From NCBI GenBank assembly GCA_028023455.1, contig JAQFVV010012400.1:16425490-16489489 (forward strand): 64,000 nucleotides of DNA, given 5' to 3'. Position 1 is the stretch's first letter. Every line of letters begins with the position of its first letter. This DNA comes from Epiperipatus broadwayi. Taxonomy: Eukaryota; Onychophora; Udeonychophora; Euonychophora; Peripatidae. A program made the translations under genes and the position numbers. Below, one piece after another: positions 35,449 through 47,690 of the stretch. Under the pieces are notes generated by a model. The model made no database searches. It saw only the letters and a list, made by a program, of their open reading frames with translations, and was not told the origin of the DNA.

Positions 35449-35835
35449 TCACATCATCACCATTTCATATGCTTACACAGGTTATTAATAACAGTAGCAA
35501 ATTATCCATACAGTACTGTCACCAAATGTAAGCCTTTGTAATCAATGGATGCAACACAGTTTGTGCACAAAATCCTTATCTAGTGCCTATTCATCCAATA
35601 TCCCCAGACTAGTTTCTAGTTTATGGCTATCATCAGTGAGAAGCCTCGAATTTTACTGCACTGCACATAGATCTTAGAATCTAATGCAATCCTCCAGCAG
35701 CCATCTTACAACCAAACTCATTCACTTATATAGTCATATCTGCACTCAGTTCAGCATCTATACATTTTGGTGTCTGGTTTTTCAAAAACCAGTCACCATT
35801 ATCCTATGAGCAAAATAGGTATAAAACCATTAAAA
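35449..35835 (+). repeat. Hairpin repeat family, partial copy with inverted loop
   Basis: Contains the family arm (GCAAATTATCCATACAGTAC, CCTTTGTAATCAATGGATGC, ATCCAATATCCCCAGACTAG). The segment after the arm (GTCATATCTGCACTCAG, GGTGTCTGGTTTTTC) is the reverse complement of the loop in the neighbouring complete copy, so the loop is in the opposite orientation relative to the arm. Confidence 0.6.
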
Positions 35836-35840
35836 CATCA

Positions 35841-36502
35841 CATGATCACCATTTTATATGCTTACACATGTTGTTAATAAGGTAGCAAACTCTCCATACT
35901 GTAGTACCACCAAGTGCAAGCCTTTGTAATCAATGGATGCAACAAGATTTGGGCATAAAAAAATCCCTATCTAGTGCTTACTCATCCAATATCCCCAGAC
36001 TAGTTTCTAGCTTGTAACTTTCATAAGTGAGGAGCTTTGAATTTGGGAGCATTGCACCTAGACCTTAGAATCCAATGCAATCTTCCAACAGCCACCTTTT
36101 ACTTATTTGGCTACCTATCCTGACCATAGGATAATAGTGACTGTGGATTTTGAAAAACCAAAGACACCAAATTGTATAAATGCTAAACTGAATTTAGAAC
36201 TATATGACTATACAAGTGAATGATCTTGGGTTGAAAACATTACTGTGTTTTCATCCTGGGATCCTACTTTTATAGTTAACCAAATAGGTAAAAGGTGGCT
36301 GCTGGAGGGTTGCATTATATCCTAAGATCTTGGTGCAGTGCTCTGAAATTCAAGGTTTATCACCAATGAAAACCATAGCTAGAAACTAATCTGGAAATAT
36401 TGGATGAGTAAGGTACTAGATAGGAGTTTTAAGCACAAACCTTTCTGCATCTATTGATTACAAAGGCTTGCACTTGGTGGCACTACTATATGGAGAGTTT
36501 GC
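35841..36502. mobile_element. Complete hairpin element
   Basis: The left arm starts near 35883 with GTAGCAAACTCTCCATACTG and runs to about 36113; the inverted right arm runs 36280-36502 and ends TATGGAGAGTTTGC. The loop is about 170 bp. Arms are about 85% alike by eye. A conserved leader (CACATGATCACCATTTTATATGC) precedes the arm and also precedes the copies at 35449, 48475 and 48853. Non-coding; mobilised, if at all, by proteins from elsewhere. Confidence 0.65.
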
Positions 36503-36509
36503 TAATTTT

Positions 36510-37980
36510 ATAAAAACAAGAATATTATTTAAGATACAAATAAACTGCCATTGATCTGAACACCTGGGTTTGAACCCCATTTCAAAATCATTTACATTTA
36601 CATTAATATAAGTTTGTGCAAGGAGGAAATATATTAGAGAAATGTATTTTAGTTCACTAACTGATAAGTGGTAAATTTAATTAAATAATTTATGTTGATT
36701 GCAATCGATAAATTCCAAAAAATATTTGCAGATTACAAATATTTCTTGATAAGAGACTAATTAATTAATAGAATAGACTATAAATTACCTTATATGGAAA
36801 TGAATTCCTAAGACACCAATTAATTAGTTATAGACCTAAAAACATTACTGCATATGAAAGAAATTAATTATGTGAGCAATTAAAAACTACACATAGAGTA
36901 AGCAACAAGATGCGTGGTTCATTTGCCAGTTCATGTTGGTGAAAGATGTAAGTAACAGTAGTTTCAGTGAGTGTGCAGTGCTCAATGAAAATGTGTTTAT
37001 GGGCAGCAGCTAAATAAGCCCAAAAAGTTTGGGAAACTGGGGTTGGACGAAACTGTCTGATGTTAAGAATTGATTTTCCAGTGGATTTACCAAGTGGACG
37101 GTTGCAGAGAGACGGAAGTGATTGCAGCTAAAAGAAGTTCATGGTGATGGTTGCAGTGCTCTATGATAAAGCCAGATGTGTTAGCGTGCAGCTGAACTAG
37201 ACTGAGGGCCAAAGTGTTGGAAAATCAGGGCCAGTAGTAACCATCTTGAAAGCAGCCAATCTTGAAGTGCATCGGGGGAAATGAACCAAATAGAACTATA
37301 TTGAAACAGTCAGTATCAATCATCCTGTTTCACCTACTATTTTATATAATAGTATTTATTTCCCTATTTATATACCCAAGTCCACATATATCAGGTTGAA
37401 ATTAAAGATTACAATAATCATGTGTGTGTGTGTGTATTATAGTGTACATTGTTTAATGCTTATGTACACATATAGTAAATTAGTGAATACGCACATACAT
37501 ATTATAATTTATTGAATAAATGTAAACCTTGCTGTATGTGTAACGAAAACCTACATATATGGAAAAGAGAGATAATGCTATAAATTTTAAAGCATTATAA
37601 ATTTTGTTTTATTTTCAATTTTATTATAAAATTAATATAGAAATTATTATATTTTGCATATAAAGATAAATTTCGGTTAAATGTGTTACATATAGAGTAA
37701 GATGTTTACGAGTTTTAAAAATGTTTTCTTGGAAAATATGTAATAAAATTAATCCCTTTCGCTGAATTTTGACCTAATTAAAGGTTGAAGGCAAAAATAG
37801 ATATAAAATAATTAACCTGGATTAAAATCAGGAGAACCACCTTTAAAAAAAAATGAGAAGAAAGATTGATAACTCAGTAAGTTTCTCTGGCTTTGCTAAA
37901 AATATTGCAAAGTAGAAGAGAAAAACAAATCTAAAACAAAAAGGTAATAAACAAGTTGTGTGGCCGATGAAAAGAGGGGA
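36510..37980. other. AT-rich DNA with a (GT)n tract
   Basis: A (TG)n microsatellite lies at 37421-37435. The part 36960-37270 is noticeably richer in G and C than its surroundings but has no open frame I can support; it may be upstream sequence of the LTR-like promoter at 37987. CTGGGTTTGAACCCC near 36566 is B-box-like. Confidence 0.35.
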
Positions 37981-37986
37981 GGTCAG

Positions 37987-38020
37987 TATATAAGCTTTAG
38001 CCCGGCCATTTTGTTTCAGT
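37987..38020 (+). promoter_or_regulatory. TATA box plus initiator-like core promoter
   Basis: TATATAAG (37987-37994) is followed 29 bases later by TTTCAGTAATT, matching the arthropod/invertebrate-type TCAGT initiator. The intervening sequence is GC-rich (TTTAGCCCGGCC). The arrangement recurs at 43095 and roughly at 55268 and is typical of LTR retrotransposon promoters, although no full LTR can be delimited. Confidence 0.3.
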
Positions 38021-38029
38021 AATTATTAT

Positions 38030-40300
38030 TCATTCATTCATTCTTTATTAACAAAATATGTTAAAATCTTCCATGATGAGAACTGTCGAGTGGTAGGCTA
38101 TAGATTTTCTGTCTATCTCCTGAATGCTGATCTACAAGATAGGAGGACATCAGCACCAGCAGCCCAAGTTGCAGAAAAAATAAAAAGGCAGTCTAGCCCA
38201 AGATCATGCAACCATGCAAGCCAACCGTAGAAGTCATATTGGTAACCGATTTCTGCAGATCTTAACGCATTCTTTAAACTAAACCTTAAACTCTTAAAGC
38301 TAGCTAAACTAAATAGCCACTTTTATTTAAAATATATTGTTTAAACTCTCCAAATGTTAATTTCTAAAACCAAAATTAAGTGTAATTTTGTTTTATCTTT
38401 TAATTTCGTAAGTCTTGCCTAATTTAATCTTAACTAAGCAAAACTAAAGCCAAATTCTAAAGTTCACTTATGTGAAACAATAACTAATAATTATTATTCT
38501 TTCTTTTTTAAATCAAGTCTATGCCAATATTATTTGAATTATGTATTTATTGATTTATGCTATGTTTATTCAGAATTGAGTTTGCAAATATTTAATGTAA
38601 TTAGTGAGAAATGATTAGATGCTCTCACATTCACTTAGTTCTTCCTTTATTAACGCACAGATTAAACTCTCTTCTGAAAAGAGTAAATATAAAACTTATA
38701 TTATATATGTAATTAATCTGTTACAGCAGCTTAAAGATAGATTTGCTTTAAAATAAACTATTTAGTTAATATTTTGCGAGGTGATAAAATACAGCATAGT
38801 ATTAGTATTTAAGCTTGTAATGTTCCCTAAATATCCTGTAGCCCTCCTTATTTTATATAAATACCTGTATAGATATCTTAACAAACTAAATTTATTATAT
38901 TTCTTTAGTAGCATAATTATTGATGCTATCTTTATGAACTGGCTTATGGTGGTTTCAGGAAATGAAACTAATGATTTGCGTATTAATTTTAGTTATGTAA
39001 TGGTGTAGTCAGCAGGGCAAATGTGTTCTTAGGAAGCACATATGTACCTTTACTCCTTGCTGTTACTCTTACGTGTCAAATGGACTTGGTTCAAGGTCAA
39101 CCCATTCCGTTAGTTCGGACAGCATCTTTCTTTAGAACTGGAGCACAAGGATCCAGATGACACATTTGTAAGCTGTTCCAATTGCTCGAACTAAATGTCT
39201 CAATTTTACAGCAAGTAGTACGGACCATAGGAACCGATTACAGGGTGATGAATTCCATGATTAACCACACATTCAAGATGCACAGACTCAGATTATATAT
39301 TTGTATAAATACTATAGTATCTGAAGTCATACTACTAACCATCAGTTCATCCCTCCAAGATAATTAAATATTTAAGCTTTGATCTGAACTCTAATCTAGT
39401 TTTGTAAGACTATTATCTGTATAGAGCAATATTTAGATCAGTAAAATGAGAATATTAGTTATTCACTCTGCATATAAATAAACACATTCGGACTCACTTT
39501 TTCATTGATGTTCATACTAAGTTAATTGATGTTTGCAATATTTTTGCAACCCCAGGTTGTTATTTAGAAAATAAAAGGATTCAAATTCATGCAGTTCTTC
39601 CTTTTAATTAAAACAAAATACAAACTTTAAAAATAATAGAAGTTACTTTTAAAAAATCAGAATATTTTCTTTCCTAAAAAATAAATCTGATTTCTACCTT
39701 ATAAGACTGAGGTAAACTTTTTCTGCCTTCTTTAATTTCTAATTGGAGTAAATATGTTTTTTTTAGGGCACATATATTATAAACACTGGAGTGAGGTGGG
39801 ACTGATAAATCCTGGGCCAACATCTCCTCAGTATGATATCATCTGGACTAATAATTAAGGCAGCATCATATCACAATTATTCTTACAATTAAGCATGAAC
39901 ACTCATCTGACTAATTCAGATTTAATCTGGGATTATTACACTGTAGCTGATAAAAACTAAATATATATTCACTGATTAATAATGAATGGTTATAAAAGGC
40001 TATCATTAAATTATTCCTTTTATTTACATGCTTATTATTCTGTTGCATGAACGCAAATTAAGGTTGAAATATTTATATTTTTCATAGGGAAATATACATA
40101 TATTAGCTCAATATTGAAATTAAAAGAAATTATCATAGTATAGAATATGATTTTAAACTAGAGTTATGAGATTAAAAAGCAATAATTTAAGTAATGTAAT
40201 CCAACAACAACAACAAAGAAACAATTCTTGCTTACTAGCTTTTCAGTAAAAATAATCCTTATTGATTAAGTTCCTCTTTTCATAAAGTTCTCTTTACTAA
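38030..40300. other. AT-rich DNA, possible LTR-downstream sequence
   Basis: 38060-38280 is GC-balanced and could be transcribed leader after the promoter-like site. 39040-39210 is also less AT-rich. No convincing protein appears in the open frames at 38781-39008 and 39182-39367. Confidence 0.3.
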
Positions 40301-40534
40301 CACTTTTCATTCACAGCAAGCAAAAACAGCCACCTAGTGGATCTAGGAATACAATGTTAGTTTCAGGTCCCCTATAAAAGGTGGAATTAAAAAAGGATAA
40401 CAAAGCTTCACGGTAATATTTTGAAGACAAACTGAGGGTAAACTCATTACCTTTAAGTGTTATTATTAAAATGAAGAAAACTTTTAGTTTCCTAACAGCA
40501 ACAAGATTTAACTGACATCGTTGTGAAAACAAAG

Positions 40535-41030
40535 ATGGCAGAAAATGTTTCAAGTCAAGTGCAAAATAGAGGGGAAAATGCAAGTTAAGAAAACAGCAGT
40601 ATAAATAAACAACTGATAAAAGAAGAGAATCCAGTTAACAAAGAAATCACCTCAGGTGATTTCAACTATATGTCACCCAAAATATCACAAGGGAAAGGGG
40701 AAATGAATGTCGTTGAAGGCTTCGAAAAGTTTAAAATTGAAAATAACGTTATCTAAAAAGCGAAACCGGTTAATAAGAACAAAACTATAAAATCTAAATT
40801 TGAAACTAATGAGAGAAGTAAGTCAAACAAATTATTTAATGTTAATAACCAAGAATTCAAGTATGAAGAGGCATTACAATCAAAAATGAAAATCTACACA
40901 AATGCAGTAAAAACTGGAGAAATAGAAGTATGTGGTAAATAACATTATGCAAGAGGCTTATGATAATATATTGGATTTAACGGATGAGGAAGATGAACAA
41001 TCAACTGTTTTACCGAAATCATTCAATGAA
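40535..41030 (+). pseudogene. Decayed coding relic with in-frame stops
   Basis: From ATG 40535 (context AAAGATGGCA) the frame reads to TAA at 40940-40942 with only two internal stops, giving MAENVSSQVQNRGENAS, then KEENPVNKEITSGDFNY, and later KSKFETNERSKSNKLFN and KYEEALQSKMKIYTNAVK. A second frame from ATG 40947 adds MQEAYDNILDLTDEEDEQ and ends at TAA near 41033. The peptide is rich in K, E, N and S with an acidic end, as in disordered N-terminal regions of retroelement ORF1/gag proteins. It lies about 120 bp before a GC-rich repeat (41150-41545) and may be its upstream part. Family not recognised; broken by two stops and one frameshift. Confidence 0.5.
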
Positions 41031-41149
41031 TAACTTTTAAGAAGGATTGAGAAATTTAAGGAATAAAAGCGAACAATTCTTTTATCAAGAACATAATCAC
41101 AGACAAATTCAATTGACACACTGTGCCCGATACTTCAACTAAAAATATC

Positions 41150-41545
41150 TCTGTAACATTAATGGAGTTTTGCTGTAATATTTGTGAGCATGGGTTTGCA
41201 CTCCTCATTTCTTTCTCAGGGGTCAATGGTGGCGGTCATAGGGGGTCTGGTTTATGGGTGCGGGCTGTTCACGATTATTGCCGCTACCCAGAAAACCTAC
41301 TGGGAGGGTACAGGGTCAAAGGTTTCAGCCCGTTTCCACTCTCATGGGCTGCTGCGCCCATTGATGGATTGTTTTCGAACAGTGCAGATCTGTGCTCATC
41401 ACTCGTTAAACTCTTTTATGGATATAATTGTTATCGAGTGTATGTACTTTTGTAAACCTGGTCTCTAATTGTTTCACCTTGTAACACTGAACACTTTGTA
41501 ATCCTCTACAGGTAAGTAGACCCAAAAATTTTTGTATTGACTGTG
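41150..41545 (+). repeat. GC-rich dispersed repeat, copy 1
   Basis: About 50% GC in strongly AT-rich surroundings. It shares ordered motifs with 54217-54905: GTAACA-TTAATGGAGTTTTG, TGGGTTTGCACTCCT, GGTCTGGTTTATGGGTGCGGG, CTGGGAGGGTACAGGGTCAA, and the end CTTTGTAATCCTC, GGTAAGTAGACCC, AAAAATTTTTGTA. The overlapping open frames (41123-41455, 41184-41468) arise from the GC content; they are not conserved with the other copies as protein that I can see. The common 3' end suggests the tail of a retrotransposon, but no RT is attached. Confidence 0.6.
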
Positions 41546-41599
41546 ATACGATCTCAAAGATTTCTTCAAACAAATGTATTTACATCATGTAGCTGGTGA

Positions 41600-43090
41600 T
41601 CAGTCACCTGCATTTTTATTAAGAAAAAAAAAAAACAAGCAAAAATAGTTGAAAAAAACTCTTAAACAACCTGATTAACAAAGATATGCATTTAATCTTT
41701 AATAAATCTAAAGATTTTTTTTTTCTAAATATAATAAAAAATAACTAATAATTATTAAAAACATTGGCTAAAAAAAAACAGCACTTGTACATTAACTTCA
41801 TCTAATTCACATTAGTGAAACACATAGCAACCTGTAGCTGCTAAGGAAATGGATATCTTCAGATAACTGAAAAGTCTTAGCTTGGTAAAAATGCCTATTA
41901 GGAACCATTAACATATTTTTCGGATATCAACAATTGGGTTTGTGAAACACTGTAGCTATAACGATGATTTCCACAGATATAAGATTGGATGCATGAACAA
42001 GGAGAAGGAAAATCATTTAAAAGGAGACTCTTGGGCAAGTTTAATAAAAAGTAATGCATATATTTTATCTTTTTTAAATTTATAAATCTATATCTTATGA
42101 TAAAAATAAATAAATAATAATTTATGAGTTAATAATGTATCCCTAATAATTAGTTGGGTATTTAGGATGGTTGTTACAAATAAATACTGACTAAAATTAC
42201 AATACTTATAAATTAAGTTCATCTAATTATTTTTTATATAACATTAGTCTGTCACATAAACAGTAACTGAATAATTAAATTAAAGAAATCAATAAAGTTG
42301 CCTCACAATCCTTAATCCTTAAAAATCAAATTATGATCTGCAAATTATTTACTGAAATTTAATTTGCAATGACTATAAAGGCTTATCTGATTAACTGACT
42401 TCAACATTTTACAACAATCATAAATGAATGGTTTATTTCTTGGATGGTTGTTTGACATTAGAACACCAGAAATGACACTGAACCTTAATTCAAAAAGCTT
42501 TATCTCTTAAATATGTTAAAGTGTTAAACTACACATAAGTACTAATTAATGACAAATATTTTAAACAAATGTAATTCAACTCTATTACACTGACAGCTTT
42601 ATATTTAGACATATATATATACTGTACCTATATTGATATAGGCACATATAATTTTTATCTAAAATTATTATTAAAGTAATCTTTCATAAAAGAAAAACAT
42701 AAAATTAAATGTTGGAGAGTTTATTGCAGTTTGTTTTTGAAAAAGATAAGAATTAAATAGTTTTTTTTTAGTATTCGTAAAAATATAATTTAAAAAGTTA
42801 AAACATACAAATCTCTTTTCATTCAAGTTTAATTAAAGAAAAAATAATGTTAAAACTAATATATGACCGTATATATGTGCGATTGTTAACAATAGAATAA
42901 ATGTTATTATAAAGTTAAAGAAGATTATTATTAAAAAACACGGCAATGGTTATTAATTAAAATATAAAACAACATCTCTGCATGGCTATTACTAATTAAG
43001 CAATCTTCCAAAACACGTTTATCAAAGGATTAATTGATAAGGAATTTGACAACAGATCTTTGCCGGAGATATCAGAAAGACAACAAGGCG
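41600..43090. other. AT-rich DNA without recognisable genes
   Basis: No supported feature before the promoter-like site at 43095. Confidence 0.45.
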
Positions 43091-43094
43091 CAGG

Positions 43095-43130
43095 TATAAA
43101 TAGACCTATTTTATCGGACAGTAATTCAGT
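43095..43130 (+). promoter_or_regulatory. TATA box plus initiator-like core promoter
   Basis: TATAAATA (43095-43102) in GGCGCAGGTATAAATAGAC is followed about 30 bases later by ATTCAGTTCC, an initiator of TCAGT type. Upstream lies a GC-richer element (TTTGCCGGAGATATC). This looks like the core promoter of an LTR retrotransposon; a possible primer-binding-site-like string follows at 44062. Confidence 0.35.
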
Positions 43131-43245
43131 TCCACAAATTAATTGAGTTGAGACAATCAGTTCCACAAATTAATTGAGTGAGTTCAGTTCACAAAGTTAT
43201 TGAGAGAGTGCAGTTCGGAAATTAATTGAGTCAGTTAAGAAACAA
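43127..43245 (+). repeat. Four tandem copies of a 26-31-bp unit
   Basis: The unit AGTTCCACAAATTAATTGAG occurs twice exactly (43128, 43159) and twice degenerated (AGTTCACAAAGTTATTGAG, AGTTCGGAAATTAATTGAG). It starts at the predicted transcription start, so it would lie in the 5' leader. Confidence 0.75.
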
Positions 43246-44061
43246 AATGCAGTGCTGAGAATATTTTGGAATGCACGTTCACCTCCAGCCCAGATGTCCG
43301 AGAAAACAGCAGATCTGCCCGTGAAATAATGTCAGCTTAACATCTTAGAAAATCTCCGTCAGTATCTATTTGTCTCCGATAGCAATAATCGTGAAAATCA
43401 GGAAACTCAGCAAGGAAACATCCCAGCCGGCTGGTAAGCATTTATAATGGAAATATCCTCACCGAAAGCAGCCTCCAAAAAACAAAATTCTACGTCAACA
43501 TTCAAAATCCTAGGTAAAACATTTGCTTATTTTCGTTTATACTGTAATAGCCATTGCATTTCATTAATTCGTGCGAATCCTCCTAGAGTCTAATTACATG
43601 AACTCGATATCATACATAAATGAACTATTGATATGTGTGTGATTAAATTTCAAATGCTATGTAGTCCTTTATTATCATTATTATGTGTGTGCATGAGTTA
43701 ATATGTGCGTGATCCTTATATCAATATTATTAGTTAAATTAGATAAATACCAGTGTTTGTTATGAAAGTAAACAAGAATATTTAAACTAGTTTAGAAATG
43801 TCAATTTAAAATATGCGTGTGTTTTATTAGAATTATAAAATGTTTAAATTTAGAAAATAAATGTTAGTTAATAAATTATCTTTAAAATTAAACTTTATTT
43901 GTCGGTCAATTCTTTTTAACAAATTCTTTATCAAGTCTTTTAACCACTAATTAAGTATAATCTATTAGTGATTACAAACAACTGAGCTAGTGGTGGATTT
44001 AGGCGCTGAGTTAGTGGCCATTGCTTAAAGTGCGTTATTTATTCATCCTTGAATAGATAGC

Positions 44062-44072
44062 TGGCGCCCGTG
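44062..44072 (+). promoter_or_regulatory. Possible tRNA primer-binding-site-like string
   Basis: TGGCGCCCGTG resembles primer binding sites (TGG-CGCC) that follow the 5' LTR of retrovirus-like elements. It lies about 0.97 kb after the TATA motif at 43095. No LTR boundaries or gag-pol follow, so this is weak. Confidence 0.2.
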
Positions 44073-44441
44073 TTTATACACAAACAAAAAAAAGTGCTTT
44101 GAACTTGGTGTTGAACTCAACAGTTGAGAAGAAGTTATGTCCTGGAAATGTAACGTTAGTTATATACTTTATAGCTATCGTTTGGGCATACATACTCTCC
44201 GAGTATGTTCTTCTCTGCCTAAGAGACCGGTGTTTCGAACACACATATTCGAACCCGGTTCAATACATATGCCCAAATCAAGTCAAATTACAAGCATCAC
44301 ATAATAGCACAAGTATATATAGATATTATTACACAACTTCACATCAATAGTTGTAGTAACTATTTTCAAAATCTAAAATTATTATTCCTTTCTTAATTCA
44401 CATAATAGACATTTTACTTTTACATTAGAGATTGAAATAAA

Positions 44442-45093
44442 GAGGGTTTGAACTCAGACTTTCATATGACCCTCAACTATCCATGCTATCTCATACTGCT
44501 GTAATACTTGACCACACACATGTTGAAAAGATAAATAATCACCAATGTTCAGATTTTGTGCTAAATCAGCACTCATCAGTTGGTTCAGATTATCAGCTCC
44601 ACACATATGTATAATCAATGCTCAGCTTATATTAAGATAGCCAATCTTCATACTTTAATGGACAGGTTCCACTCCACCCCACAACTCTTCAGCCATCCAT
44701 TTCATTGAAAATCTGATGGAACGCTCAAAGCCAACATTGGTGCCAACCTTCTCTTCCTACCCATGTTGACCATAAGTCATTCTGACCCCTTATGTGCAGA
44801 ACAAACTTTGACTGTTCCATCATTACATTTTCAATGAAATGGATGGCTGAATAGTTGTGGGGTGGAGTGTATTGAAGCTTGTCTATTAAAGTATGAAGAC
44901 TGGCTATCTTAATATAAACGGAGCATCGATTGTATATGTGTGTGATGTTAATCTGGACCAACTGACACGTGCTGGTCTAGCATGAAATATGTATATTGGT
45001 GATTATTTATCTTTTCTACATGGTCAAATGTATCAGCAGTATGAGATAGCATGGATAGTTGAGTGTCGTGTGAAAGTGTGAGTTCAAACCCTC
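44442..45093. mobile_element. Fold-back element with tRNA-like SINE heads at both ends
   Basis: Arms 44442-44722 and 44812-45093 are inverted copies (about 85-90% alike by eye) around a loop of about 90 bp. At the right end, plus strand, GATAGCATGGATAGTTGAG followed by TGAGTTCAAACCCTC has the spacing of Pol III A and B boxes; the left end carries the mirror image. Thus it may be two tRNA-derived SINEs inserted head-out, or a duplicated SINE. Conserved arm motifs include CAGCCATCCATTTCATTGAA and GCTATCTTAATATA. No coding sequence. Confidence 0.65.
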
Positions 45094-45109
45094 TATATTT
45101 TACATATTG

Positions 45110-46440
45110 GAGTGCAGTTATGAAAAAGCCTGTACTATAGAAAAAAATTCATATTATTAAACATTAAAATATTTCTAATACAAATCATATGAATATGTGA
45201 TTTTTTAAATTACATATATGCACGTGTTAGACATAATTCTTAAAGAAGATCACAATCATTAATAATTACTATATATTTGAAAGAATAACATTTATGATTA
45301 CAAACTTATTCAAGAATTATATACATATATGCATGTTGCATATAGTACTTAATTGATTAAAACTGTTTTGTTTTTCAGTGGGCTTCTTAGGCATACCATA
45401 ATAATATGTTGGCAATTTATTCAAACAAGAGTATTATTAATCACAATATTAATAATTATTATAAACAATTATCAATCAATAGTAAACATAATAATAATAG
45501 CAGAAAAATACTGCATAAAATAAAATTTCACATGGTGTAGCAATTCTTTTTTTCTTTCTAAGATATTATTTTTTCAAATGAAATTCTCCAATGAACTAAA
45601 ATTTGAATATGATTTAGCAAAATTTTATGTAAAGAAAAAAGATTATACGGAAAGAATATAAATGAGACTGATTACAATATTAATAAGTGAAACAATTATC
45701 ATATTGTAAGTTCATAATATGCCAATATTCTGAAGTGAACAACAAAAAAAAAATCTACAAGTAAAACTGCAGTAGCATGGGAGGAGAATACAAGAGAGAA
45801 ACCATTATAAATTTTAATCTGTTTAGCATCAATTAAAATTAAAAGTCTGCAACTTGCAAGAAAACCTTACTAGGTTGATCCTCAATTTTCATAATTTACA
45901 CAACTTCTTGGCACACTTGATTGCCTTTTTTTTTTCATTAACTCTAAAAATAAATATTTTACAACCTTTCACCTGTTCACTTTCCTTTGCAGATTATTAT
46001 TTCCTTATTATAAATATTTTTCTCTCCTTTACCCCCCCCCCTTAAAAAACTCAACATGTCTTTGATAAATATAATTAAAAAAAAAAATCAATTCAGGCCA
46101 TAAGGGCAAAGGTGATAGGTGGATTCCTTCTTTCGTTTTTTTTTTCTTTTTGTAATTAATTTAAATTTTAAGTAATTTAAATAAAAATGAAAAGATTTGA
46201 GGGAGGAGAAAGATAGTACATTCACTTGCAGCTTTTTATTATTATAAAATATGCTTTTATAAAAGTTTAAGATTCTAAAACATATATGTATTAATATTCA
46301 TATATATGAAAACTTCCATAATGCAACAACAGCACTCCTGCCAGTTGTGCTCAATTAATATCTGGGTTTGAATTATAACCAGGCAAAAAGTTATATAACA
46401 AATATCTAAATGACAAAGGCATACCAAATAATTGAAAGAG
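45110..46440. other. AT-rich DNA without recognisable genes
   Basis: Homopolymer tracts (C tract near 46031-46041) and no supported coding sequence. Confidence 0.45.
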
Positions 46441-46464
46441 TGCATTATTAATATTAATATTTAT

Positions 46465-47690
46465 AATAGGTGGTAAAGAAGATATTAAACATTACAGACC
46501 TATCAGTCTTTTATCAATTCTATACAAAATTTTTACAAGATAATTACAACCCATCTACAGAGAACTTTGAATTTTAACCAAGCAAAAGATCAAGCTGAGT
46601 TTAAAAGTGGTTTTAGTACAGTAAAAACCAATGAATATGAGTTGCCATTATGCTTTGGATTTGTAGATCATGAAAAAAGGCATTTGATTCTATAAGCATT
46701 TCTTCAGTGATTAAAGCATTGGATCATCAATATTTAAACCTGGGATATTGTCATACTCTAAAGAATACTTATCAAAATGCAACAACAATGATTAGATTAC
46801 ATAGAGATACTAAAACAATATTGACATGGGTCACCCCATATCTCCAAAACTTTTTACAGCAGTTTTACAAATAAGTATGTTGTGGATTAAGCTAAGAAAG
46901 TAAAAGCAAATGGAGATTATTTAAATCATCTAGATGATGTAATTGTTTTTGCAAACAATGCTTCAGAGCTTCAGGAAATGTTGCAAGAATTAGCAGATGA
47001 AAGTAAGAAAGATAAATTCTAAAAAGACTAAAATAATATTCAATATATTTTCTTAAAAAAAAAAAAAGATTGATAATGATAAATTAGAAGAACAACTGCA
47101 AATATCTTGGTCAGATTATTAATATAGACAAAAGCACAATGAATGAAATTAATCATAGAATTAAACTTGGATGAAGTGCTTTTGGTAGAAATAACTTACT
47201 ATTAAAAAGTAATATACCTATGTTTTTGAAAAAGAAAGTTTTCAATAAATGTGTTTTACATATTCTTACTTATGAATCTGGAACATAGACCCTTAATAGA
47301 AGAGCAATACATAAACTTCAGACTACTGAATGAAATATAGAAAGATCTATTAATGAGTAACAAGAAGGGATCAAAAATGAAAGACATGAATGGGAAAACA
47401 AATACATCTTAATGACAACATTGAAAAAAATTAAGAGACTGAAGTGAAACAGGGCTGGACATATTGCTAAAAGAAATGATAATAGATGGACAGTTGAAAT
47501 CATAAACTGGATTCCAAGAAATTGTGAAAGATCTAGAAAAAGACTGCATGTGAGATGGATAGATGAAATAAGGAAATTTGCTGGTGTTATGTGGAGAAGA
47601 GAGGCTAGAGATCAGAGAAACTGGATTAAAATTAAAGAGACCTTCATGTTGCAGTGGATCAATAATGGTTGAAAGTAATGAAATCATTAA
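46465..47690 (+). pseudogene. RTE-type LINE, decayed 3' part, copy 1
   Basis: Translating with frameshifts gives GGKEDIKHYRPISLLSILYK (RT start), DDVIVFANNASELQEMLQEL (the catalytic F/YxDD region, here HLDD) and a C-terminus with RAGHIAKRNDNRWTVEIINW and RWIDEIRKFAGVMWRREARD. These blocks are those of RTE-clade non-LTR retrotransposons, endonuclease-RT proteins that copy themselves by target-primed reverse transcription. The endonuclease part is missing (5' truncated). Many stops and frameshifts make it inactive. The 3' end (CTTCATGTTGCAGTGGATCA, ATAATGGTTGAAAG) matches the 3' ends of the copies at 49640 and 57830. The minus-strand open frames at 47318-47705 are shadows of this element. Confidence 0.75.
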
